NCBI RefSeq assembly: GCF_004293625.1
Contig: NZ_CP033040.1
Coordinates: 1-64,000, forward strand
DNA length: 64,000 bases
Direction: 5' to 3'
Source of the DNA: Thiomicrorhabdus indica
GTDB lineage: Bacteria > Pseudomonadota > Gammaproteobacteria > Thiomicrospirales > Thiomicrospiraceae
In this document: piece after piece, positions 52,004-60,468 of the stretch
Position numbering within the stretch: the first letter of the stretch is position 1
How the letters are laid out: each line of letters begins with the position of its first letter
The notes under the pieces: model-generated
The model's input: only the letters and a program-made list of their open reading frames with translations
Told to the model about the DNA's origin: nothing
Databases searched by the model: none
Made by a program: the position numbers and the translations under genes

Positions 52004-53596
52004 ATGCAATATTTAATTGAAATTGTCAGCCCACATTTACCCATACTGCCTTTGCTGTTGCCTCTAATGGCTGGCATGCTTGTTTTATTGGTCGCAAATA
52101 AAGGCATTACTTGGCAAAGAACCATCAGCCTTGTCGCAACCCTTGGCTTATTTGTCATGGCTATTGCCAGTTTCACCTTCAGTTTAGAAGGCTCGATTCA
52201 AATCTACGCGCTGGGTAATTGGCAAGCGCCTTTCGGAATTGTGATGGTCCTCGATCAACTTTCGGCACTCATGTTGGTTTTGGTCGCACTGTTAGCAGTA
52301 ACCGCCCTATGGTTTGCGATTCGACAAAATATAGATTCTCAAGGTGCGCACTTCCACCCTTTATTTCAAGTCCAACTGTTCGGTTTAAATGGCGCTTTTT
52401 TAACGGGTGACCTGTTTAACCTATTCGTCTTCTTTGAGGTCCTGTTGCTTGCTTCTTATGGTTTACTGCTTCACGGCGGTGGACGCCACAAAACCAAAGC
52501 AGGCTTGCACTATGTGGTTTTAAACCTGATTGGTTCAACACTGTTTCTGTTTGCTGTCGGTACACTCTACGGCATTCTTGGCACCTTGAATATTGCCGAT
52601 ATGGGTCAACGCATCACTCAACTGGCGACTGAAGATCAAGGTGTAGTAGCCGTCGCAGGTCTGATGTTGCTTTTGGTATTCGGTCTGAAAGCGGCGATGT
52701 TCCCTCTCTATCTTTGGTTACCTCATGCCTATTCCCATACCACCGCGCCGGTTGCCGCCCTTTTCGCGATTATGACCAAAGTAGGGCTCTATGCAATTAT
52801 TCGAGTTCATGGCACCCTATTTGGCGAGCAAGCTGGCGAACTGGCAGGCATTCACACACCTTGGGTGTTAGGACTGGGTCTAATTACTTTAATTATGGCT
52901 GCAATGGGTGCTTTGGCGGCTAAATTCTTACGTCAACAAATCGCGTATTTGGTTTTAGCCTCTGTTGCGACACTATTAATAGCCAGTGCATTGCCAGGCG
53001 TTGAATCCTTGGCCGCACTGTTGTTCTATCTAATCCATTCGACTTTTATTGCAGCCGGTTTTTTCCTATTGGCCTACTTTATTCTGCAAGGTCGTGGACA
53101 AAAAACCGACCAATTGGTGCGTGCCTATTCCATGCCGAACGCCATCTTAATTGGCAGTTTTTTTGTATTTGCAGCGGTTGCCATCAGTGGACTGCCACCA
53201 CTTTCTGGCTTCTTTGGAAAACTGCTTATCTTGAGTTCAGCCCTAGAGCATCCATTGTTTTTTGGAATTTTAGCGGTGGTTTTGATTTCAGGACTTTTAA
53301 TGATTATCGCCTTAGCAAAAAGTGGTTCTCAGATTTTCTACCATATCCTCAAAAAAGAAGCCGATCACTCCATTCGCCATTGCAATACGCATGATGGTAC
53401 TTGCCAGCTTAGCTTAGCTGGCATTGGTTCGGTGGTCATACTGTTTTCTATCTCCGTTTGGCTGGTTGTCTTTGCCCATCCAACACACAAAACCTTGAAC
53501 TCAGTCGCCCAACAAACCTTGGATAGAACGCAATATCAACAACAAGTATTGAACTTCACACCGATTGCAAACTCACGCAAGGAGCTAGTTGAATGA
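52004..53596 (+). CDS. mrpD: Mrp antiporter subunit D
   Basis: NuoM/N-like antiporter subunit of 530 residues with about 14 helices. It has DLFNLFVFFEVLLLASYGLLLHGGG with the channel Glu, the lysine-bearing LKAAMFPLYLWLPHAYSHTTAPVAALFAIMTKVGLY, and LPPLSGFFGKLLILSSALEH. Its stop overlaps the mrpE start by four bases, as in many mrp operons, which implies coupled translation. It contributes to the proton/cation translocation path with MrpA. Confidence 0.95.
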   Translation: MQYLIEIVSPHLPILPLLLPLMAGMLVLLVANKGITWQRTISLVATLGLFVMAIASFTFSLEGSIQIYALGNWQAPFGIVMVLDQLSALMLVLVALLAVTALWFAIRQNIDSQGAHFHPLFQVQLFGLNGAFLTGDLFNLFVFFEVLLLASYGLLLHGGGRHKTKAGLHYVVLNLIGSTLFLFAVGTLYGILGTLNIADMGQRITQLATEDQGVVAVAGLMLLLVFGLKAAMFPLYLWLPHAYSHTTAPVAALFAIMTKVGLYAIIRVHGTLFGEQAGELAGIHTPWVLGLGLITLIMAAMGALAAKFLRQQIAYLVLASVATLLIASALPGVESLAALLFYLIHSTFIAAGFFLLAYFILQGRGQKTDQLVRAYSMPNAILIGSFFVFAAVAISGLPPLSGFFGKLLILSSALEHPLFFGILAVVLISGLLMIIALAKSGSQIFYHILKKEADHSIRHCNTHDGTCQLSLAGIGSVVILFSISVWLVVFAHPTHKTLNSVAQQTLDRTQYQQQVLNFTPIANSRKELVE

Positions 53597-54084
53597 AAAC
53601 ACTCCTCCCACACCCCATTTTAAGTCTTGTTTTGTGGCTACTTTGGTTGCTGCTGAATAACACTTTCGCGCCAGGACATATGTTGCTAGGTGCTGTTTTA
53701 GCGATTATTCTGCCATTCATCACTCGAAGCTTTTGGCCAGAAAATATCCGTATTCAACATCCATTGAAACTATTGAAATTCATCCTGATTGTGCTGTGGG
53801 ATATTCTGATTGCCAACATTCAAGTAGCGCGTCTAATTCTTGGAAAAAATGACTCCTTGAAATCGACTTTTATTGAAATTCCTTTGGAAATAGAACAACC
53901 TATCAGCATTAGTTTGCTTGCCAATACGATTTCCTTGACACCTGGAACGGTGAGCTGTGATGTGAGTGAGGACAAAAAAACCTTAATCGTGCATGCGCTA
54001 CATAGCCCAAACCCAGAAGAGACCATTTCTGAAATTAAACAGCGCTACGAGCAACCGTTAAAAAAGGTGTTTGAATCATGTTAG
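53593..54084 (+). CDS. mrpE: Mrp antiporter subunit E
   Basis: 163 residues, with two to three N-terminal helices (LSLVLWLLWLLLNN, HMLLGAVLAIILPFI, FILIVLWDILIANIQVARLIL) and a cytoplasmic C-terminal domain. LLANTISLTPGTVSCDVSEDKKTLIVHAL is the family signature. It overlaps mrpD by 4 bases and mrpF by 7. Confidence 0.94.
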   Translation: MKTLLPHPILSLVLWLLWLLLNNTFAPGHMLLGAVLAIILPFITRSFWPENIRIQHPLKLLKFILIVLWDILIANIQVARLILGKNDSLKSTFIEIPLEIEQPISISLLANTISLTPGTVSCDVSEDKKTLIVHALHSPNPEETISEIKQRYEQPLKKVFESC

Positions 54085-54347
54085 AAGTGAGTTTACAAAT
54101 CGCTATGGTGCTAGTCACCATCGCCATGCTATTGAGCTTTTACCGCCTGCTGAAAGGTCCAAGCAGACTCGACAGAATACTGGCTCTCGACACGCTTTAT
54201 ATCAACAGTATTGCCATCCTAGTGCTTGCTGGACTGGTTTTTTCAAGCCCGCTGTATTTTGAAGCCGCACTATTAATTGCGGTGATGGGGTTTGTAGGAA
54301 CCGTCGCCTTGAGCAAATACCTGCTTCGCGGCGACATTATGGAATAA
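54078..54347 (+). CDS. mrpF: Mrp antiporter subunit F
   Basis: An 89-residue membrane subunit with three helices. LLKGPSRLDRILALDTLYINSIAILVLAG is the conserved MrpF block, and LLIAVMGFVGTVALSKYLLRGDIME is the standard end. It overlaps mrpE by 7 bases. The gap to mrpG (108 bases) is unusually wide for this operon type and contains an ACCGGCCGGT copy. Confidence 0.94.
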   Translation: MLEVSLQIAMVLVTIAMLLSFYRLLKGPSRLDRILALDTLYINSIAILVLAGLVFSSPLYFEAALLIAVMGFVGTVALSKYLLRGDIME

Positions 54348-54401
54348 GCAAGCAATGGTATAGGCTGAAATAACCGTCGTTGATTGCAAAACAAGAACTT
54401 T

Positions 54402-54411
54402 ACCGGCCGGT
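54402..54411. repeat. ACCGGCCGGT palindrome between mrpF and mrpG
   Basis: Exact copy. With its flanks it extends to a larger palindrome, CTTTACCGGCCGGTAAAG, 18 bases. Confidence 0.95.
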
Positions 54412-54455
54412 AAAGTTTAAAACGTTATGAACAACCGAATAAAAAGAGAAGACAG

Positions 54456-54758
54456 ATGAGTATCACGCTAGAAATCTTATTAAGTGTACTGATTTTAATT
54501 GGGGCGGTTTTTACACTAATCGGTTCCATTGGACTGGCCAAACTACCCGACTTCTATACCCGACTTCACGGCCCTACCAAAGCCAGCACCTTGGGTGTTG
54601 GAGCCATTCTAATTGCTTCAGCGATTTACTTTAGCTTCACTGAAACATTAAGCCTGCATGAATTACTGGTCACACTGTTTTTATTTATCACCGCACCCAT
54701 TGGTGCACACCTGATGGCGAAAGCAGCGATTCATCTCTCTAAAAAATCACGGCTTTAA
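54456..54758 (+). CDS. mrpG: Mrp antiporter subunit G
   Basis: A 100-residue, three-helix subunit. LIGSIGLAKLPDFYTRLHGPTKASTLGVGA is the MrpG signature, and ITAPIGAHLMAKAA the conserved third helix. It completes the antiporter set (A with fused B, C, D, E, F, G). The system exchanges Na+ (or K+) for H+ and would support pH and salt homeostasis in a marine-type cell that oxidises sulfur compounds to acid. Confidence 0.95.
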   Translation: MSITLEILLSVLILIGAVFTLIGSIGLAKLPDFYTRLHGPTKASTLGVGAILIASAIYFSFTETLSLHELLVTLFLFITAPIGAHLMAKAAIHLSKKSRL

Positions 54759-54812
54759 GAGTGCAGCTTTATTGTTGAATAAAACATAAGGTTTTTGGCC
54801 AAATTTTCATCG

Positions 54813-57800
54813 TTAAAGTTTTTTGGGGCGCACCCAAGCTTTACTTCCTGTGACCTTTTCCAGATCAAGTGCTACATCTTTAGCCGCTTCTCGATCAGGA
54901 TAAAGGCCATATACCACCGCAAAACGTTTTTGTTGACCCACTACTTTTTCTTCAATACTTGCTTTAGATAACTCAAATTTATCGATGAACTGAAGCGCAG
55001 AACTTTGATCTGACAAGCTAACCAACTGTATTGTAAATTGATCATTACTAGCTGTTTCTAAATTAGGATGAGCCCTTGCTTCATCAATAAGCCCATCTAA
55101 ATGACTCTTTTGCTGTGGAGCTTCATTCAAATTAATCTCTACGATTTCTTCTGTCATATCAATCGTATTACTGACTTCCAGTGACTCCAGTTCGATTTGC
55201 TGAATCGCATTTTTTTGAATTTTACAATGCAAGTTTTCCCTATTTAGCGCGCCACACAAATATTTTGGTTGGTTTAAATCCAAAAATGGTCCTAAGACTA
55301 GTTGATATTGGCTTTCAGCTGATTGAGTCAGTAAAACTTCATAAGGAGTTTGGTTAAAGTGTTTAGATAGAAGTTCAGGGAAAAAGCCTCGCAATAGGTT
55401 CAAAACCAACTTAGCATTTTTTTCACTGATAAAGGTTCCTAAGTCAATTGCATAGCTGTGCTCTAAACTCTTCGAATCATCCGTATACGCATATTTATCC
55501 GCAGGGAATAATTCAAAATTCGCCCCCAATAATAATGTTCCATCACTTCCAATTGAGACAGGAATTGCGCTGCGTGTTTTCAGGTTATTTTTCTTTAAAA
55601 AATCGCCTTCAACCGCTAAATGATAATCACCCGGTGGAACCATAGAAAATAGGAAAAAACCATCAAAAGAAGATTTGGTTGTCAGTTTTTCTGTTGTTTT
55701 CAAATTGGTCAGCGTTAATGGGACTTGACTCAATTCAGCAGCATTTTCAAATAATTTTTTGGCAACCGTGACAGTTCCTTCAATTTCACCAGCTGTTACA
55801 ACTGGAATTAACAGGGTTTTAACTAATCCGGGTCTTGGTAAAAAGGATATCCCTTTATTCGAAGGAATCCAAAAAGGATCTTCTAAAGATTCTTTCTCAA
55901 CTTCAATATCTGTCACCACATTCGATGATAAACCATGAATAAAGGCCTGCCCTTGATCATTAGTCACATCTTTACGGCGAGTTTGCGGACTAGACAATAC
56001 AGCATTTTCAATTAAAGTTTCGCCTTGATCCAATTTCTGATTATTATTTTTATCTTCAAAGACAATTGCTGAAGCTGCACCCTTGGTTGACATTCGCTCA
56101 GATGTTGTAAAAAGTGAATTCGAGATAGGGTCATGACCAAGACCAAAACGTAAACTAAAATCAACTCTTTGATAACCTTCTTCATCCAAGCCTAAACTTA
56201 GACTAGAGATAGCATGTTTGTTTAACCAACTAAACGCTAATTTAGCCGTATTGAATTGTTCATTAAAGTCTCGTGTTAAGTTTAAATCCACCGTTAAACC
56301 ATCACTCAAATATTTCTGAAAAGCGAGATAACCATAGTCAATTTCTGCCTCTGGATCCAACTGATAATCTAACCCCATTCGCATAAATATCTGTTCAATA
56401 GTCGTTGAGGCTTGAAAAAATCCTGAAACCTGCTCTGAAAGACTCTCTTCAAGTCGATTCTTCTGGCGGTTATATTTCAAGTTATTCACTAAGCTGACAC
56501 GACCAAGCTTACCGCCTAAACCGAGTTGTAATTGATCAATCGTTTGCTCAAAATGACTGGTTTGTCTTTGATAAGAAAATGCATAGCGTGCATTACCGAA
56601 TATTGGCCCATTTAAGCTAAGCTGATGACTTTGCTTCAAACGATAGGTTTCATTAAATGTTCGTTGAAAATCTTTAGACGCAGAACGAAAAGCATAAGTT
56701 AGATTATGTGCTGACCCTGCATATAAAGGTCGAGATAAATTCAATGAACTCAATTGTCCTTGGCTTAAATCTTTGAGGACTTGAGCGTTGATTAAGGTGT
56801 TTTGCCAAAATAGTCGTATACCAGGTTGGACAAAATCGTGTCGTTTTTGGTCTTCTTCAAAAACATAACTCGCAATATCAAAGGTTACCGATGCCGCCGC
56901 ACCAATGCCTTTTTCAAAATGAGAGTTAAAACGAGCATGATTTGCATCATAACTATTTTCATCTTCGAACAACACATCTTGAAACGTTTTATTTTGCTGG
57001 CTAATAGAAACATCATAAATCAGCTTTCCGCCCACCAATGCAGCGGCATCTAAATTAAAAAGCTCCGTTTTTTCTTCACGTTGACCTTGGGGTCCATAAA
57101 AAACTAACCTGAACTCATTCTTCCCAACAAACAATTGCTGATCTAGAAATTCATACTGCCCATTATCTTTGACTTGAGTTGAACCAAGAAAAATGCCATT
57201 TCGGTATAGCTCAACTTCCCATCCTGGTTGTTGATAACCAATAATATTGGTCGTTTGGGAGTTGGTAATTCGACCAAATGGTTGATTAGAGATTCTCGCC
57301 CCAACTTCATTCACTCCAGAAAGATTATTAATCGTTGTTGGAATGATGTCACCAAACTCTACTTGTGTTGCCTTAAACACACCTAACAAATCAGGTTCCA
57401 ATGAATTGCGCTCTAGCGTCAGACGGAAATCAATATCACCATTATTTGAATCAAACGAATTATATTGAGTCCCTAAAAAATACCGGCCGGTCATATAAGC
57501 TAAATCACCCGCACCCAAAACTGACAATTTGGTCTGATAATTGTCGTCCCTATCATGATTGCCAGAAAGCTGTATATCGGTAAAAACAGGTCCAAATAGC
57601 CGGTAAGGTTCATCCGCTCTAGGGAGTTTAGGTTCTAAATTCACTACCGATGTGGAACCTTGACGATTTGCACGCCTAAGACGATTTTGGATGGGTAAAC
57701 GCTGTTTGGGTGTTAAGGTTAAAGTTAATTGGCGGCTATCTGCATCGGATTCAATTTGAAACCAAGCAAACACTTGACTCAGTGGAAAATAGAGTTTTTG

Positions 57801-58277
57801 TTGCTCAATTAACCAGTCATTCTCTGAAAATTGATCATTAAATGCATCGCTGACAACTTGATATTCACCTGGAGAAACAGACTCTATGGAAAACAACTTG
57901 TCTGGTGAAATAAACCATCCATCTGCCTCAAGCGTTTGCAGTTTACTCTCGGTAATAACAGCATTAATTTCAATCGGAAAATCAAGCAATGCAATAACTT
58001 GTTCAATGTCTACCCAAATTTGATTTTGTTTATCTAAAGCCTCTAAGTCACCTAAAATCAAGCCGTCATCCAAACGAACTGAAAAAATCAGTTCTCGATC
58101 AGTCGATTGTGTTAATTGCTCTTGAGTGACATATTTACCTGAAACAGGATCATAAAATAAAGAAGAGGCTGTTTCCTGATTTGCAAAAGAGACTGACAAT
58201 GGCAACATCAAAAATACAAAATGGATTTTTGAAAAAAGCGATTGATATGCGAAACGTTTTTTAAAAATGATATTCAT
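54813..58277 (-). CDS. Usher-like outer-membrane protein with C-terminal SPOR domains
   Basis: 1154 residues from ATG 58277 (AGGG upstream; a GTG five codons earlier also fits). Signal peptide FVFLMLPLSVSFAN. An N-terminal beta region (about 30-190) is followed by an outer-membrane barrel with a plug-like block (VELYRNGIFLGSTQVKDNGQYEF, FRLVFYGPQGQREE). Carboxypeptidase-regulatory-like domains follow (AIVFEDKNNNQKLDQGE and FFLFSMVPPGDYHLAVEGD). A SPOR-like segment lies at about 940-1009 (SYAIDLGTFISEKNA...YQLVLGPFL) and a clear SPOR domain at 1079-1154 (FTIQLVSLSDQSSALQFI, FAVVYGLYPDREAAK). Usher function is inferred from the neighbouring PapD-like chaperone and DUF4402 pilins; classical FimD signatures are not evident. 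Confidence 0.78.
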   Translation of the reverse strand: MNIIFKKRFAYQSLFSKIHFVFLMLPLSVSFANQETASSLFYDPVSGKYVTQEQLTQSTDRELIFSVRLDDGLILGDLEALDKQNQIWVDIEQVIALLDFPIEINAVITESKLQTLEADGWFISPDKLFSIESVSPGEYQVVSDAFNDQFSENDWLIEQQKLYFPLSQVFAWFQIESDADSRQLTLTLTPKQRLPIQNRLRRANRQGSTSVVNLEPKLPRADEPYRLFGPVFTDIQLSGNHDRDDNYQTKLSVLGAGDLAYMTGRYFLGTQYNSFDSNNGDIDFRLTLERNSLEPDLLGVFKATQVEFGDIIPTTINNLSGVNEVGARISNQPFGRITNSQTTNIIGYQQPGWEVELYRNGIFLGSTQVKDNGQYEFLDQQLFVGKNEFRLVFYGPQGQREEKTELFNLDAAALVGGKLIYDVSISQQNKTFQDVLFEDENSYDANHARFNSHFEKGIGAAASVTFDIASYVFEEDQKRHDFVQPGIRLFWQNTLINAQVLKDLSQGQLSSLNLSRPLYAGSAHNLTYAFRSASKDFQRTFNETYRLKQSHQLSLNGPIFGNARYAFSYQRQTSHFEQTIDQLQLGLGGKLGRVSLVNNLKYNRQKNRLEESLSEQVSGFFQASTTIEQIFMRMGLDYQLDPEAEIDYGYLAFQKYLSDGLTVDLNLTRDFNEQFNTAKLAFSWLNKHAISSLSLGLDEEGYQRVDFSLRFGLGHDPISNSLFTTSERMSTKGAASAIVFEDKNNNQKLDQGETLIENAVLSSPQTRRKDVTNDQGQAFIHGLSSNVVTDIEVEKESLEDPFWIPSNKGISFLPRPGLVKTLLIPVVTAGEIEGTVTVAKKLFENAAELSQVPLTLTNLKTTEKLTTKSSFDGFFLFSMVPPGDYHLAVEGDFLKKNNLKTRSAIPVSIGSDGTLLLGANFELFPADKYAYTDDSKSLEHSYAIDLGTFISEKNAKLVLNLLRGFFPELLSKHFNQTPYEVLLTQSAESQYQLVLGPFLDLNQPKYLCGALNRENLHCKIQKNAIQQIELESLEVSNTIDMTEEIVEINLNEAPQQKSHLDGLIDEARAHPNLETASNDQFTIQLVSLSDQSSALQFIDKFELSKASIEEKVVGQQKRFAVVYGLYPDREAAKDVALDLEKVTGSKAWVRPKKL
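57482..57491. repeat. ACCGGCCGGT palindrome in the usher-like gene
   Basis: Exact copy read as Thr-Gly-Arg in YMTGRYFLG. Confidence 0.95.
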
Positions 58278-58292
58278 CAACCCTACACACAC

Positions 58293-59102
58293 CTAATAAA
58301 CAAATTCCGCAGAACCCAGATTTCTATGATTAAGGGCGGCGTCTCCGGTATACACAACTTTATAGATACCTTTTTTTAAAGGTTTCGTGTTTTCTAAAGA
58401 AAATCCTACTGATCGACGAATCTTTGTTTCACGGTAAACGGCAATATTGTTTAATTCTGCAATTTTAGTTGGTTGCGTTTCTAAGTTAGGCTGCCAATAC
58501 AGTGTGGCTTTGCCATTCACACCATAATCGCCTAGTCGTTGAATATCAAACACAACTTTTTGTTTGCCTCCTTCATTAACGATTTTCAACTGACTTAATG
58601 AGACTTCTGAATTATAAGCACCACTTCTTACAAAAACTGGAATGGTGAATGACATCAACATATGCAATTTGATTTGAGCAGAATCCTGCATTTGTACCGC
58701 TTGTGGATCCGGCAATTCAGTAAACATCAAATGAGTTCGATATTCACCGGCCGGTAAGTTTGCAGGCCTTCTCGCAGCAATTCGAATTTTTTGTACCTCT
58801 CCCGGCGCTAACCGAACTTGTCTTGGACTATAACGCAACATATCTTTTGCTGAATGAAGCTGCTTTAAATCCGCAGCGGTTGGTTTAGTAATAATGCCGC
58901 CTTTCTCTGTTTGCACAATATCCACTAACCCTAAACGATAGGTTTTGGTTACATTCGAAGAATTGATTAAATTAACGTAGGCTGATCTCTCACGGTCTTC
59001 AAATATCACCCGTTTTGGGCTTATCATCAAGTTTGCATAAACTGAGTGGGAAAATAAGAAAAGGAATAAAAAGCCTATGAATGCTAATTTTTTTCTGATC
59101 AT
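58293..59102 (-). CDS. PapD-like periplasmic pilus chaperone
   Basis: 269 residues with a signal peptide (FLFLFLFSHSVYAN). Two immunoglobulin-like domains: the first has LMISPKRVIFEDRERSAYVNLINSS and RYSPRQVRLAPGEVQKIRIAARRPANLPAGEYRTHLMF, the usual edge-strand and conserved-arginine region of fimbrial chaperones; the second has VVFDIQRLGDYGVNGKATLYW. It would hold pilin subunits by donor-strand complementation and pass them to the usher-like protein, whose gene starts 15 bases later. The sequence is divergent from the FimC/PapD class. Confidence 0.88.
   Translation of the reverse strand: MIRKKLAFIGFLFLFLFSHSVYANLMISPKRVIFEDRERSAYVNLINSSNVTKTYRLGLVDIVQTEKGGIITKPTAADLKQLHSAKDMLRYSPRQVRLAPGEVQKIRIAARRPANLPAGEYRTHLMFTELPDPQAVQMQDSAQIKLHMLMSFTIPVFVRSGAYNSEVSLSQLKIVNEGGKQKVVFDIQRLGDYGVNGKATLYWQPNLETQPTKIAELNNIAVYRETKIRRSVGFSLENTKPLKKGIYKVVYTGDAALNHRNLGSAEFVY
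58746..58755. repeat. ACCGGCCGGT palindrome in the chaperone gene
   Basis: Exact copy read as Pro-Ala-Gly in ANLPAGEYRTH, at a position where P-x-G-x-Y/F is common in chaperones. Confidence 0.95.
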
Positions 59103-59141
59103 TTACTTGAATGCCTGTTTGAGTTGTTTGTCATGAATCTT

Positions 59142-59642
59142 TTAATAATTTATCAATAAACGATAAGGTCGATAATAGATGCCATCGATATAGCCAGCAC
59201 CGGTACCACTAGAGGTCAAGCTACCAAATACCCGTAACTCATACTGCCCATTAATGTCGGTATTAAAACTCTCCACCTCAAGAACAGGGTCAACCTCAAA
59301 CTGAGGCGTCGATAAATTTCCCAACTCATGAGAGGTTATAGGACTTGCCGGTTCAAGTGAGACATTCACTAAAAAATTACTAGCAAAGCCGTCAAAGAAA
59401 AATATCCCTGGTCGACCAGATTGCATAATCACAATCCCGGAATCAGCAACCGTCCCCAAGTTTGGATCTAAAGCCATCCTTTGAGGTGTTTGATTATTAG
59501 TAATGACTATTTCTCCAAACCACAAAGCTTGGGTTTGACGAATCTGCTCTTCGGCTTGGACTGTAAATGGCGTTAAAGGGAGAACCAGAACTAAAAGAAT
59601 AAGCGTTTTTGTCTGCATTATCGGATTGAAATATTTAATCAT
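59142..59642 (-). CDS. DUF4402-type minor pilin or tip subunit
   Basis: 166 residues from ATG 59642 (GTGGG 8 bases upstream). The frame is open to 59678, but that start would lie inside the terminator stem at 59669-59712, so the later ATG is preferred. Signal peptide LILLVLVLPLTPFTVQAEE. The mature part is a beta-rich DUF4402-like domain: ALWFGEIVITNN near the start, DPNLGTVADSGIVIMQSGRPGIFFF in the middle, and YRPYRLLINY at the end, a typical pilin last strand. Its place between the main pilin and the chaperone, after a terminator, fits a low-abundance subunit. Confidence 0.75.
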   Translation of the reverse strand: MIKYFNPIMQTKTLILLVLVLPLTPFTVQAEEQIRQTQALWFGEIVITNNQTPQRMALDPNLGTVADSGIVIMQSGRPGIFFFDGFASNFLVNVSLEPASPITSHELGNLSTPQFEVDPVLEVESFNTDINGQYELRVFGSLTSSGTGAGYIDGIYYRPYRLLINY

Positions 59643-59668
59643 CAATAAACCCACACAAAAAAGCTTGT

Positions 59669-59712
59669 AAAAACTCAATATTATTACTTTTTATTAAGCA
59701 ATAACATTGAGT
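59669..59712 (-). terminator. Intercistronic terminator after the major pilin
   Basis: On the minus strand, ACTCAATGTTATT pairs with AATAATATTGAGT (13 bp with one G-T pair) around a loop of about 14 bases and is followed by a run of T. It starts 11 bases after the pilin stop. Partial read-through would give much pilin and little chaperone and usher. Confidence 0.8.
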
Positions 59713-59722
59713 AAAGACGCAT

Positions 59723-60340
59723 TTACTGATAATTCGCTACAACGGTAAATGTGCCATTGTAAGTTCCATCTGGAACAGCACCATCAATTGCAGCAGGTAA
59801 AGTAATCGTTGCACCCATATTGAATTCTAAATCACCGTTACCATCAGTCGTCAGGGCATCAGAATCACCTGCGGTAAAAGTTCTAAATGAGGCATTCGTT
59901 ACATCATAAATCGTTGGTGAACCAATTGTTAATGCAGCCGCTGCTGGATTAGCTCCATTTGTTAAAGAGGTCAAGCCAGTCCCTAAATCTGTGGTGACAA
60001 TAACCGATGCATTAGCGCCCGCACCAGTAATGGTGAACTTGGCAGGGGCCGGTGTCCCACCAATAACTGTAATAGTCGATAACCCATCATTCGTTGCGGT
60101 TAATGGGTTAGCAGCACCTTCTAAAGGAGACAAAGCAAGGGTCGCTGTACCACCATTTGTATTATCATCGTTGGCAATAATTTCTCCGAAATTCATATCC
60201 GCAGCCTTTACCAAAGTAATTGCACCATTGACAGTCACTGAGGCTTGAGCATTGATAGGCGTATTTGCTTGGGCTGATGTGGTTAAACCAATACCTGCAA
60301 CCAATGCAATAGCAAGTTTTTGTTTTGAGATAAATTTCAT
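59723..60340 (-). CDS. DUF4402 major pilin
   Basis: A 205-residue secreted protein with a signal peptide (LAIALVAGIGLTTSAQAN). The mature protein is Ala/Thr/Gly/Asn-rich with few charged residues. It has DUF4402 marks: ASVTVNGAITLVKAADMNFGEI near the N-terminus, GGTATLALSP, STITVIGGTPAPAKFTITGAG in the middle, and DGTYNGTFTVVANYQ as the final strand, ending in the Y-x motif usual for chaperone-bound pilins. AGAAGGAATG precedes the ATG. It is the most abundant-looking subunit of the operon: strong ribosome-binding site and terminator behind it. A possible CRP-like site lies about 120 bases upstream. Confidence 0.85.
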   Translation of the reverse strand: MKFISKQKLAIALVAGIGLTTSAQANTPINAQASVTVNGAITLVKAADMNFGEIIANDDNTNGGTATLALSPLEGAANPLTATNDGLSTITVIGGTPAPAKFTITGAGANASVIVTTDLGTGLTSLTNGANPAAAALTIGSPTIYDVTNASFRTFTAGDSDALTTDGNGDLEFNMGATITLPAAIDGAVPDGTYNGTFTVVANYQ

Positions 60341-60452
60341 AAAACATTCCTTCTCGTTAAAAGGACAGAATCGTCCATATAACTTTACGACAAAATAATT
60401 AAAAAGTTTAATTTTATTGACCTCTTGTAAGAAGTAAGTTTTATGTCTAATT

Positions 60453-60468
60453 AATGATTTTAATCACA
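60453..60468 (-). promoter_or_regulatory. Possible CRP/FNR-family site upstream of the pilin gene
   Basis: On the minus strand TGTGA-TTAAAA-TCATT matches 8 of 10 core bases of the CRP consensus and equally fits a degenerate FNR site (ATGAT-N4-ATCAC on the plus strand). It overlaps the stop codon of the upstream gene, centred 120 bases before the pilin ATG. No well-spaced -10 was found. Confidence 0.3.
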
